From: Lachnoclostridium sp. UBA5890
Lineage (GTDB): Bacteria > Bacillota > Clostridia > Lachnospirales > Lachnospiraceae
Assembly (NCBI GenBank): GCA_002431395.1
Contig: DJEU01000039.1
Coordinates: 1-29,719, forward strand
DNA length: 29,719 bases
Direction of reading: 5' to 3'
The first letter of the stretch is position 1, and every line of letters starts with the position of its first letter. This document shows, piece after piece, positions 24,699 through 29,719 of this stretch. A program made the translations under genes and the position numbers. Below the pieces are notes generated by a model. That model had not been told where the DNA came from. It made no database searches and saw nothing but the letters and a program-made list of their open reading frames with translations.

Positions 24699-25373
24699 CT
24701 ACGATACTTCGAATTTGTAGCCCATTCCCCAAATGGTTTTGATGTATTTTCCACATTTTTCTCCCATTTTATTACGCAGTTTTTTCACATGGGTATCAAT
24801 GGTTCTGGCATCGCCAAAATAATCATAATCCCATACGTGATTTAAGATGCGCTCACGTGATAACGCAATGTCTTTATTTTCCATAAAGTAAGCAAGCAGT
24901 TCAAATTCCTTGAAACTGAGATCGATCTTCTCTCCATCGATTACTACTTCATGGGCACTGCGGTTCAGTTCAATGCCACCGTACTCCAATACATCTTCTG
25001 AGGAGGCGTTGGCGCGGCGTAAGATTGCCTGTACTCTTGCCACCAGTATTTTCGGGCTGAATGGTTTGGAGATATACTCGTCTACCCCAAGTTCGAAGCC
25101 TCTAAGTTCGTCATTTTCCGCTCCTCTGGCTGTCAGCATGATGATCGGCACTTTCGAATACTGCCGTATCTCCCGGCACACCTGCCAGCCGTCCATTTTC
25201 GGCATCATGACATCTAAAATGATCAGATCAATATTTTTTTCTGCCAGAAATACATCCACCGCCTCTTCACCATCCGCAGCTTCCAGCACCGTAAAATTTT
25301 CTCTGACCAAAAAGTCCTTTACCAGTTTTCGCATTCTTTGTTCGTCGTCAACGACCAGAATCTTCTGTTCCAT
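24699..25373 (-). CDS. OmpR/PhoB-family response regulator
   Basis: A 224-aa DNA-binding regulator partnered with the kinase gene downstream. The receiver domain covers residues 1-118, with acidic residues D9-D10-E11, phospho-acceptor D54 (LIILDVMMPKMDGW), the conserved threonine in IIMLTARG, and lysine in EYISKPFSP. The winged-helix output domain covers about 128-224 (LSFKEFELLAYFMENKDIAL, RTIDTHVKKLRNKMG, IWGMGYKFE). The start was set at 25373: GGAGGG lies 8 nt upstream, and the earlier ATG contains that ribosome binding site. It overlaps the end of the preceding gene by 26 bp, supporting co-transcription. Confidence 0.95.
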   Translation of the reverse strand: MEQKILVVDDEQRMRKLVKDFLVRENFTVLEAADGEEAVDVFLAEKNIDLIILDVMMPKMDGWQVCREIRQYSKVPIIMLTARGAENDELRGFELGVDEYISKPFSPKILVARVQAILRRANASSEDVLEYGGIELNRSAHEVVIDGEKIDLSFKEFELLAYFMENKDIALSRERILNHVWDYDYFGDARTIDTHVKKLRNKMGEKCGKYIKTIWGMGYKFEVS

Positions 25374-25926
25374 TTGTATTCCCTCCATTCAAAGCATTTT
25401 CGCGTTCCTGCAATTCTTCTTCCCATGTTTCATATTTGTCGATCAGTTCCTGCTCCGTTTTTTCCTTATAGGTAAATATGGAATCCTGACTTTTATATTC
25501 AATGACAAACAATGCCGCAATGAGAATAACAAGCATTGCAATCACAATCTTACATTTTTTATTGAATGTTTTTTGTGCCTGATACAGTATTTTCCATTTT
25601 TCTTCTTTTTCTCTAGTCACTGCCGGCAAATGTCCTTTCCCGGTATGCTCTTCGTCTTTTTCCTTCAGTGGCAGGCAAGGCAGATCGTTTACCGGCACCT
25701 TTGCCTGCTCCATATTACGATACAATTCTGCTAAAAAAGAATAGCCGATCACCGTTGAAAAAGAATTGTCCTTTATCGCCTTCTGATAGATTTTCAATGC
25801 TACACGCTTGTTTTTCACATCATACTTCTGACGGATCGCATCAATGACCATTTTTTCTTTTTTCGCTGCCTCGTATGTCTCTTCCTTTTGAAAGGTAAAG
25901 CAGTCAATCTGTTTGCTTTCACTCAT
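25348..25926 (-). CDS. Single-pass membrane protein of unknown function
   Basis: A 192-aa protein I do not recognise. A charged cytosolic N-terminal part of about 125 residues contains a helical segment (EKMVIDAIRQKYDVKNKRVALKIYQKAI). It is followed by one strongly hydrophobic helix (KIVIAMLVILIAALFVIEY, about 127-145) and a short extracytoplasmic coiled-coil-like tail (YKEKTEQELIDKYETWEEELQEREN). No signal peptide is seen, so orientation is probably N-in. The ATG at 25926 overlaps the stop of the PPIase gene (ATGAGTGA) and has GGAG 10 nt upstream; its end overlaps the response regulator start. Its position between an extracytoplasmic chaperone-like protein and a two-component system suggests an accessory role in that signalling unit. 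Confidence 0.75.
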   Translation of the reverse strand: MSESKQIDCFTFQKEETYEAAKKEKMVIDAIRQKYDVKNKRVALKIYQKAIKDNSFSTVIGYSFLAELYRNMEQAKVPVNDLPCLPLKEKDEEHTGKGHLPAVTREKEEKWKILYQAQKTFNKKCKIVIAMLVILIAALFVIEYKSQDSIFTYKEKTEQELIDKYETWEEELQERENALNGGNTNGTEDSGR

Positions 25927-27025
25927 TTGCCGTCTCTCCATCGGATACCTTTGCCTGATCTCCAATATAATCTTTTGCCACTTCAACCATCATATCGTTT
26001 TTCGGATGGCTTCCCTGACTTTCTTTGTACTCTTTTTCCAGGTCGGAAAGACTTTTTTCGTCATCCCCGTCTTCGTAACCAAGAGCCGTCCACAATTTAT
26101 TCTTATAGGTGGTATCATCCATCGTAAGATTTTCTTTTGCCATAATACTTTTGGCGATCATTACATCGATTACGCTGTCTTCCGCAATTTCTGATACTCC
26201 ATCTTCATCCATGCCAAAACTTTCCAAAAGCTCATCCAATGTCATTCCCGACATCTCAGCAAAATTGGTGTACATCTGATTTACGTCTATTTTGGACTGT
26301 GCCAGCATATTTTCCGGCACGGATTTTGACTCGCAGGTCTCCTTAAAGGAATCCCATACGAGTTCGCCTTTGTTATTGATATTATCTTCTTTTTGTTCTT
26401 TCTTTGCTTTGTCGTAGTATTCCTGCACATTTTTACATTTATTGTCAGATACTTTTTTGGCAATCGTGTCATTAAAGACATCATTTACTGTTATCGTAAA
26501 TTGAACCGTCTGTCCCGCGAGATCTTCATCATCATAATCACTCGGGAATGTGCAGTCCACCGTCTTTTTCTCTCCGTTTTTCATACCCAGGATACCATTT
26601 TCAAAATCGTCAATATACTCGCCTTTACCAACCCACACATACGTGTCTTCGGCACTAGCATCATCGAGTTTTTTTCCATCTTTTTTGCCGGTAAAATCAA
26701 TATTTACGACATCGCCGCTCTTTACGGCCTCTTTGCTTGAAACCTCATTGTCTGTCGCATCATCCATCATCGCGCCGTAAATGTCATCGGCTTCCGGCTC
26801 TACATTGACCGACAAGCCTTTGTACTTGCCAAGCGAAATATACCCTGCTTTTTCATAATCAAAAATCTGACCATCCGCAAGATTGTCGCCTTCGTCTGTA
26901 TTGGTCACCGCTTTGCCACTGCTGCCAGATTTATTTTCCTTATAAAAGAATACACTCAATGTTGCAATGGCCGCTACTGCTGCCACTGTGCATACCCCTA
27001 TGATAATTCCTGTTTTTTTGTTCAT
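25919..27025 (-). CDS. Membrane-anchored trigger-factor-like peptidyl-prolyl isomerase
   Basis: A 368-aa protein with an N-terminal signal anchor (about 5-28) and an FKBP-type PPIase domain at about 95-185 (SGDVVNIDFTGKKDGKKLDD, WVGKGEYIDDFENGILGMKNGEKK, CTFPSDYDDEDLAGQTVQF). The rest is helical and resembles the trigger factor C-terminal chaperone arms (SVPENMLAQSKIDVNQMYTNFAEMSGMTLDELLESFGM). The ribosome-binding N-terminal domain of cytosolic trigger factor is replaced by the anchor. It should therefore help folding of exported proteins outside the membrane. It is strongly acidic. The ATG has AAGGA 8 nt upstream. It is the first gene of the operon that ends in a kinase/regulator pair. Confidence 0.85.
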   Translation of the reverse strand: MNKKTGIIIGVCTVAAVAAIATLSVFFYKENKSGSSGKAVTNTDEGDNLADGQIFDYEKAGYISLGKYKGLSVNVEPEADDIYGAMMDDATDNEVSSKEAVKSGDVVNIDFTGKKDGKKLDDASAEDTYVWVGKGEYIDDFENGILGMKNGEKKTVDCTFPSDYDDEDLAGQTVQFTITVNDVFNDTIAKKVSDNKCKNVQEYYDKAKKEQKEDNINNKGELVWDSFKETCESKSVPENMLAQSKIDVNQMYTNFAEMSGMTLDELLESFGMDEDGVSEIAEDSVIDVMIAKSIMAKENLTMDDTTYKNKLWTALGYEDGDDEKSLSDLEKEYKESQGSHPKNDMMVEVAKDYIGDQAKVSDGETANE

Positions 27026-27064
27026 CGTTCCATTCCTTTCTGACTATCACTCAATTTTGATATC

Positions 27065-27093
27065 ATTCTAACATATAAATGTGAAAAAAAAAA
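27065..27093 (-). promoter_or_regulatory. Possible promoter of the PPIase/two-component operon
   Basis: The minus strand has a -10-like TAGAAT at 27065-27070, 40 bp before the start codon. At 17 bp spacing the -35 position is an all-T hexamer inside the upstream terminator tail, so the -35 is weak. Confidence 0.45.
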
Positions 27094-27134
27094 GAAGAAA
27101 TTGGGGGGCGGGAAAAATCCTTTTTCCGTCCCCT
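27084..27134 (-). terminator. Intrinsic terminator after the methyltransferase gene
   Basis: The minus-strand RNA forms a GC/AU stem: GGGG and GGAAAAA pair with UUUUUCC and CCCC around a 2x2 internal loop, closed by a GGA loop. It is followed after a short gap by a run of ten U. The plus side also has a T-run, so it could work both ways. Confidence 0.8.
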
Positions 27135-27140
27135 TTTTTC

Positions 27141-27935
27141 CTATCTCTCCAGCACGATAATTTTATTGGAAAAATTTTGTACTCCCGGAATCTTTCCGAT
27201 CACGCGATATATCGGAATCATCTTTTTCATGCCTTCTATGAGACTGACCTCTCCTTTATAACGAAAGGCAGGAACAAGCTGCTGCAATATTTTTCCATTT
27301 TTAACACCCCATGTAAATTTAGCATGGCTTCCCTCGATGGATTTTTCTTTTATGTGCTTTACAACAAAAGGTGACATCGTCTCAATCATTACCGTCACAT
27401 TTTGGAACGTTTTCTCGATAATAGACATCATCTGTAACACATCAGCCTCACTCAGATACATGGAAAGTCCCTCGATAATAACCAATACATTTTCACCGCT
27501 ATATTCCATCTCGTCGGTATACGACGCATCCATTGCCGATTTGGCGATCTGGTAAACCGGTCCGTTTTCTGTCAGAAATTTTTCACGGATCTTCATTGTT
27601 TCCGGCAGATCGACATTATACCAGCGCACATATTTTCCCTTCATCCGGTAACATCTTGTATCCAATCCGCTCGCAATATTTACTACGATCGTATTCGGAT
27701 GTCCACCCAGATACTTCTCTACCATTTCATCTAACACCATTGTTCTGGCGATCACGCCATAGCTCATTGCCTTATCCTGATCTGCTTTCGAAAAATCATA
27801 ATCCAGTCTTGACACCATCTCTGCTGCCATCTCATCGTGAATCTTTGCATTTTCTTTCCCGGATTCCTTCGCCCGCGCATACAGGGTCTGAATCATCGTT
27901 TCCGGTACCCCTGTCACAGTTACTTTCTCTTTCAT
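27141..27935 (-). CDS. LCMT/PPM1-like class I SAM methyltransferase
   Basis: A 264-aa SAM-dependent O-methyltransferase of the leucine carboxyl methyltransferase-like superfamily, a group that in bacteria includes small-molecule methyltransferases. The SAM-binding motif is VVNIASGLDTRCYRM (about residues 88-102), the acidic pocket residue lies in WYNVDLPETMKIRE near 112, and VLVIIEGLSMYL near 149-160 is a family hallmark. The start at 27935 was chosen, with AAAGGA 8 nt upstream. It lies just downstream of a TetR gene from which it is separated by a terminator, with a TetR-type half-palindrome close to its start. The substrate is unknown; control by a ligand-sensing TetR protein fits a xenobiotic or secondary metabolite role (inference). 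Confidence 0.87.
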   Translation of the reverse strand: MKEKVTVTGVPETMIQTLYARAKESGKENAKIHDEMAAEMVSRLDYDFSKADQDKAMSYGVIARTMVLDEMVEKYLGGHPNTIVVNIASGLDTRCYRMKGKYVRWYNVDLPETMKIREKFLTENGPVYQIAKSAMDASYTDEMEYSGENVLVIIEGLSMYLSEADVLQMMSIIEKTFQNVTVMIETMSPFVVKHIKEKSIEGSHAKFTWGVKNGKILQQLVPAFRYKGEVSLIEGMKKMIPIYRVIGKIPGVQNFSNKIIVLER

Positions 27936-27955
27936 GAATATCATCCTTTCCATCG

Positions 27956-27967
27956 TAACGTTTGTTA
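27956..27967. promoter_or_regulatory. Candidate second TetR operator before the methyltransferase gene
   Basis: TAACGTTTGTTA shares the TAAC-N4-GTTA layout and the TGTTA half with the core of the large palindrome at the tetR start (TAACACCTGTTA). It lies 21 bp before the methyltransferase start codon, so the same repressor may control both genes. Confidence 0.45.
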
Positions 27968-27984
27968 TAAAATGTTATGTTATT

Positions 27985-28014
27985 AAAAAAACTTCACAAC
28001 TAACTGCTGTGAAG
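27985..28014 (-). terminator. Intrinsic terminator of the tetR gene
   Basis: A 7-bp stem CTTCACA / TGTGAAG with a 9-nt loop overlaps the tetR stop codon and is followed on the minus strand by seven T. It separates tetR from the methyltransferase gene. Confidence 0.85.
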
Positions 28015-28593
28015 CTCTTTTAAATGCTCTATTAATTTTTCGGTTCCCCCCGCGGCATAAACGCCAATCTGTTTTACCAGATATAAACTGTATTCCATAT
28101 CATAATCTTCTTTCACAATCTCTAAGCAGCTGTCTAACCGCTGCTTTGCCAGTATCTTAAGTAATCCCGGATCCGGCGGCGTCTTCAATTTACTTTGATA
28201 ATACATCAAAAAGGACTGCTCCATCATCTGTTCCATGCGGTCCCGGAAGCCTTCATAACAACTTCCCTGCGCCTTCTCCATAATGACTATCGCTTCCTTC
28301 TTATGTTTTAAAATAAACTGCATCATAAGCACATCGACATCCGGACCTTCGGACGACTCTTGCATCTCCATCTGCATACACTTTGCCAGTATGTCCTCGT
28401 AACTTTGCACAAGCGGTTCCAATATAGCACGAAACAATGCTTCTTTGTTTTCAAACGAAAAATACATCGCTCCTGTCGTAACACCAGCCCGGCTGCAGAT
28501 TATTCTAAGACTCGCCTTGGCATATCCTTTCTCATAGAATTCTTCCAAAGCTGCCTGCTTAATTTTTTCCATGGTTTCTTTTTTATTCTTCAT
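28000..28593 (-). CDS. TetR/AcrR-family transcriptional regulator
   Basis: A 197-aa repressor-type protein. The N-terminal TetR HTH is clear: ETMEKIKQAALEEFYEKGYA, then SLRIICSRAGVTTGAMYFSFENKEALFRAI, at about residues 6-55. The C-terminal ligand and dimer domain is helical with many methionines (MQMEMQESSEGPDVDVLMMQ; EQMMEQSFLMYYQSKL). Two ATG codons lie side by side (28596 and 28593); the second was chosen. Both lie inside a 20-bp perfect palindrome, and the predicted transcript starts only a few bases earlier. The mRNA may therefore be nearly leaderless, and the protein probably represses itself. It likely also controls the downstream methyltransferase gene. Confidence 0.9.
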   Translation of the reverse strand: MKNKKETMEKIKQAALEEFYEKGYAKASLRIICSRAGVTTGAMYFSFENKEALFRAILEPLVQSYEDILAKCMQMEMQESSEGPDVDVLMMQFILKHKKEAIVIMEKAQGSCYEGFRDRMEQMMEQSFLMYYQSKLKTPPDPGLLKILAKQRLDSCLEIVKEDYDMEYSLYLVKQIGVYAAGGTEKLIEHLKELHSS

Positions 28594-28611
28594 CATAACA
28601 CCTGTTATGAT
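28592..28611. promoter_or_regulatory. Perfect 20-bp palindrome: likely TetR autoregulatory operator
   Basis: Arms ATCATAACA and TGTTATGAT (9 bp each) around CC. It covers the -10 element, the predicted transcription start and the start codons of the tetR gene, ideal for autorepression. Confidence 0.85.
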
Positions 28612-28635
28612 AAACGATATTCGGCGGTTTGTCAA
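28607..28635 (-). promoter_or_regulatory. Sigma-A type promoter of the tetR gene
   Basis: The minus strand has a perfect -35 TTGACA (28630-28635), a 17-bp spacer and -10 TATCAT (28607-28612). Transcription is predicted near 28600, only 4-8 nt before the start codons. Confidence 0.8.
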
Positions 28636-28669
28636 CGTTTCTTTTTCACACAAGTTAATTTTACCAATA

Positions 28670-28789
28670 TCATTTTACTGTCAGATATGCCACCAGCCTT
28701 TGGTGTCCCGGTCTTGCCTCTTTTACAAATGGCATCACCGCATACGTATGATAGATCTCCAACGTTACTTTTGCGCCAATTTCGACCTC
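28670..28789 (-). pseudogene. 39-codon coding remnant without start codon
   Basis: Directly after the acetyltransferase stop, one frame is open for 39 sense codons and ends in TGA at 28670-28672. The translation (begins EVEIGAKVTLEIYHTYAV, ends GHQRLVAYLTVK) has normal protein composition and codon choice. It has no plausible start or ribosome binding site of its own; an internal ATG lies at codon 19. It looks like the C-terminal end of a deleted gene. I do not recognise the family. Chance cannot be excluded at this length. Confidence 0.45.
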
Positions 28790-28790
28790 A

Positions 28791-29201
28791 TTACTTCATA
28801 TTTTCATAATTGCAAATCTGAATAGCTGCTCCATTCTCCATAACCGAAAAACCATGTTTCGTGTAAAATGGCACATTATTTTTATCTTCCGGCATTCCTT
28901 CAATATACATAAAATCTTTATATTTTTCCTTTATATATTCAATCATTTTACCGGCAATACCTTTTCCCTGATAGTCAGGATGGACAAGCACATAATGTAT
29001 CTGTGCTAACATTTCAGTATCATCCAGCACTCTTGTCAAACCAACAAGTTTTTCATCCTCCCAAACAGTAAGCACAGTTGATGAATTCATAAGAGCCTTA
29101 TATAAACGTTCCGGATAATTTCCTGAAATCCAATGAACTGACAAAAACAACTGTTGTACCTGTTCTTTCGTAAACTTTTTTTCTTCTGTATATATAAGCA
29201 T
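28791..29201 (-). CDS. GNAT-family N-acetyltransferase
   Basis: A 136-aa acetyl-CoA dependent acetyltransferase. The GNAT core is visible: VWEDEKLVGLTRVLDD, then motif A HYVLVHPDYQGKGIAGKMIEYI with the QGKGIA acetyl-CoA loop (near residues 80-86), then FYTKHGFSVMENGAAIQI at the C-terminus. The start at 29201 was chosen because AAGGAG sits 7 nt upstream; the ATG two codons earlier is too close to it. It starts 11 bp after the HxlR stop, so the two are likely one operon. The substrate is unknown (small amine, amino acid or drug). Confidence 0.9.
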   Translation of the reverse strand: MLIYTEEKKFTKEQVQQLFLSVHWISGNYPERLYKALMNSSTVLTVWEDEKLVGLTRVLDDTEMLAQIHYVLVHPDYQGKGIAGKMIEYIKEKYKDFMYIEGMPEDKNNVPFYTKHGFSVMENGAAIQICNYENMK

Positions 29202-29212
29202 AATCATTCTCC

Positions 29213-29596
29213 TTATCTATGATAATCACATTTCTGGCATTGCACCATTTCATTTTCGGCATCTTCTTTATAAAAAACACCTGACCATTGGCAAATGTTC
29301 TGCAAAATAGGCACAACTGATTTCCCTTTCTGTGTCAGCATATACTCTACCCTTGGTGGGATTTCATCATAAGATTTTCTATCAATAATCTCATCTTCTA
29401 TCAAGTCCTTCAGTGCTGCAGCTAGTACCGCATCCGTAATATTTCGCATTTCCCTGCGAAGTTCACTGTATCGAAGCTTTTCGGCGGCGGATAACACACA
29501 GATAATGCGAGATTTCCATTTGCCACCAAATATTGCCAGTCCATATTCGAGAGGACACCTTATATCATCCTCTAATTTTTTCTTGTATCTCGCCAT
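29213..29596 (-). CDS. HxlR-family transcriptional regulator
   Basis: A 127-aa winged-helix regulator of the HxlR/YodB family, several members of which sense electrophiles or oxidants. The domain is typical: CPLEYGLAIFGGKWKSRIICVL (about 14-35), LRYSELRREMRNITDAVLAAALKDLIEDEII, YDEIPPRVEYMLTQKGKSVVPIL. Cysteines are present at the N-terminal CPLEY position (C14, where redox-sensing members carry a key cysteine) and in a C-terminal CQKC pair. The ATG follows GAGGG. It is first in an operon with the GNAT gene. The promoter carries a 48-bp nested palindrome, suggesting autoregulation. Confidence 0.92.
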   Translation of the reverse strand: MARYKKKLEDDIRCPLEYGLAIFGGKWKSRIICVLSAAEKLRYSELRREMRNITDAVLAAALKDLIEDEIIDRKSYDEIPPRVEYMLTQKGKSVVPILQNICQWSGVFYKEDAENEMVQCQKCDYHR

Positions 29597-29600
29597 ATAA

Positions 29601-29648
29601 AATCACCCTCAAACTATAATTTTATTTCATTATAGCATGAAGGTGATT
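29601..29648. promoter_or_regulatory. 48-bp nested symmetric palindrome at the hxlR promoter
   Basis: Two inverted repeats share one centre. The outer arms are AATCACC / GGTGATT (29601-29607, 29642-29648) and the inner arms CTATAAT / ATTATAG (29614-29620, 29629-29635), with equal 6-bp gaps and an 8-bp centre. It covers the -10 and leader of the hxlR gene. Confidence 0.8.
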
Positions 29649-29657
29649 ATTTTTAAA
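29629..29657 (-). promoter_or_regulatory. Promoter of the hxlR-GNAT operon
   Basis: The minus strand has a perfect -10 TATAAT (29629-29634), a 17-bp spacer and -35 TTTAAA (29652-29657, four of six consensus bases). The predicted start is near 29622. Confidence 0.65.
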
Positions 29658-29658
29658 G

Positions 29659-29680
29659 TTACTATTAATTTTATTAGTAA
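29659..29680. promoter_or_regulatory. Candidate HxlR-type operator TTACTA-N10-TAGTAA
   Basis: A 6-bp inverted repeat lies immediately upstream of the -35 of the hxlR promoter. TACT/AGTA half-sites are characteristic of operators of YodB-type HxlR regulators. It could serve this gene or an unseen gene to the right. Confidence 0.45.
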
Positions 29681-29719
29681 GTGTTTGACTAAATCTCGGG
29701 TCTTTGACACTTTGTTTTC

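Noticed and set aside
24910..25734. Plus-strand frame of 274 codons
   Set aside because: Antisense to the response regulator and membrane protein genes, both well supported.
28694..28708. Small hairpin CACCA / TGGTG as a terminator after the GNAT gene
   Set aside because: Only 5 bp and not followed by a T-run on either strand.
28571..28825. Plus-strand frame of 84 codons over the tetR-GNAT gap
   Set aside because: No ribosome binding site; most of it mirrors the tetR start, its promoter and the minus-strand remnant.

Overview
The window looks like a chromosomal segment of a low-to-moderate-GC Gram-positive anaerobe of the class Clostridia, most likely Lachnospiraceae. The reasons are AGGAGG-type ribosome binding sites, the GGGtGRT/Fe-S scaffold pair, a LoaP-type NusG paralog inside an exopolysaccharide operon, a CpsB/Wzz/Wze tyrosine phospho-system, and CheV. 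The species cannot be fixed from the sequence. No tRNA, rRNA, CRISPR array, insertion sequence or phage gene was found. Every convincing gene except one small XRE regulator lies on the minus strand, so transcription mostly runs from high to low coordinates.

Region 1 (1-7750) is the promoter-proximal part of an exopolysaccharide/capsule operon. It has a sigma-A type promoter at about 7720-7748. Gene order is cpsB-like phosphatase, LCP-family transferase, Wzz/CapA-like modulator, Wze/CapB-like tyrosine kinase, a small secreted BspA-like protein, a polyprenyl glycosylphosphotransferase, loaP, then a GT4 glycosyltransferase; the operon probably continues past position 1. Two structured intergenic elements (3649-3713 and about 1230-1375) lie in it. 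The second sits between loaP and the first glycosyltransferase gene, where a LoaP-responsive RNA leader would be expected. A divergent XRE regulator (7851-8156, +) and a palindrome overlapping the operon promoter suggest local control.

Region 2 (8155-10066) holds a bidirectional terminator and a two-gene operon with its own promoter: an IscU/NifU-like Fe-S scaffold protein and the GGGtGRT protein, a co-occurring pair of unknown detailed function.

Region 3 (10067-23070) is a long, tightly packed same-strand run. In transcription order it holds a lipoprotein, a small PH-like protein, cheV, a 604-residue acidic membrane protein, hisH, hisF, ung, moxR, a DUF58 protein, a membrane transglutaminase, topB and a left-handed beta-helix acyltransferase-like protein.

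Region 4 (23136-27140) is a probable envelope-sensing operon: a membrane-anchored trigger-factor-like PPIase, a single-pass membrane protein, an OmpR-type response regulator and a HAMP histidine kinase, with overlapping or closely spaced genes. Region 5 (27084-29719) is more accessory: an LCMT-like methyltransferase, a TetR regulator whose promoter and start codon lie in a 20-bp perfect palindrome, a 39-codon coding remnant, a GNAT acetyltransferase, and an HxlR regulator preceded by a 48-bp nested palindrome.

Start codons were re-chosen by ribosome binding site in many genes. Several (cpsB, cheV, the transglutaminase) are best explained by GTG starts. The best candidates for new biology are the loaP-linked RNA elements and tandem-KOW LoaP, the acidic membrane protein with repeated LDxxLxNAS-type motifs beside cheV, and the regulator/palindrome arrangements in region 5.
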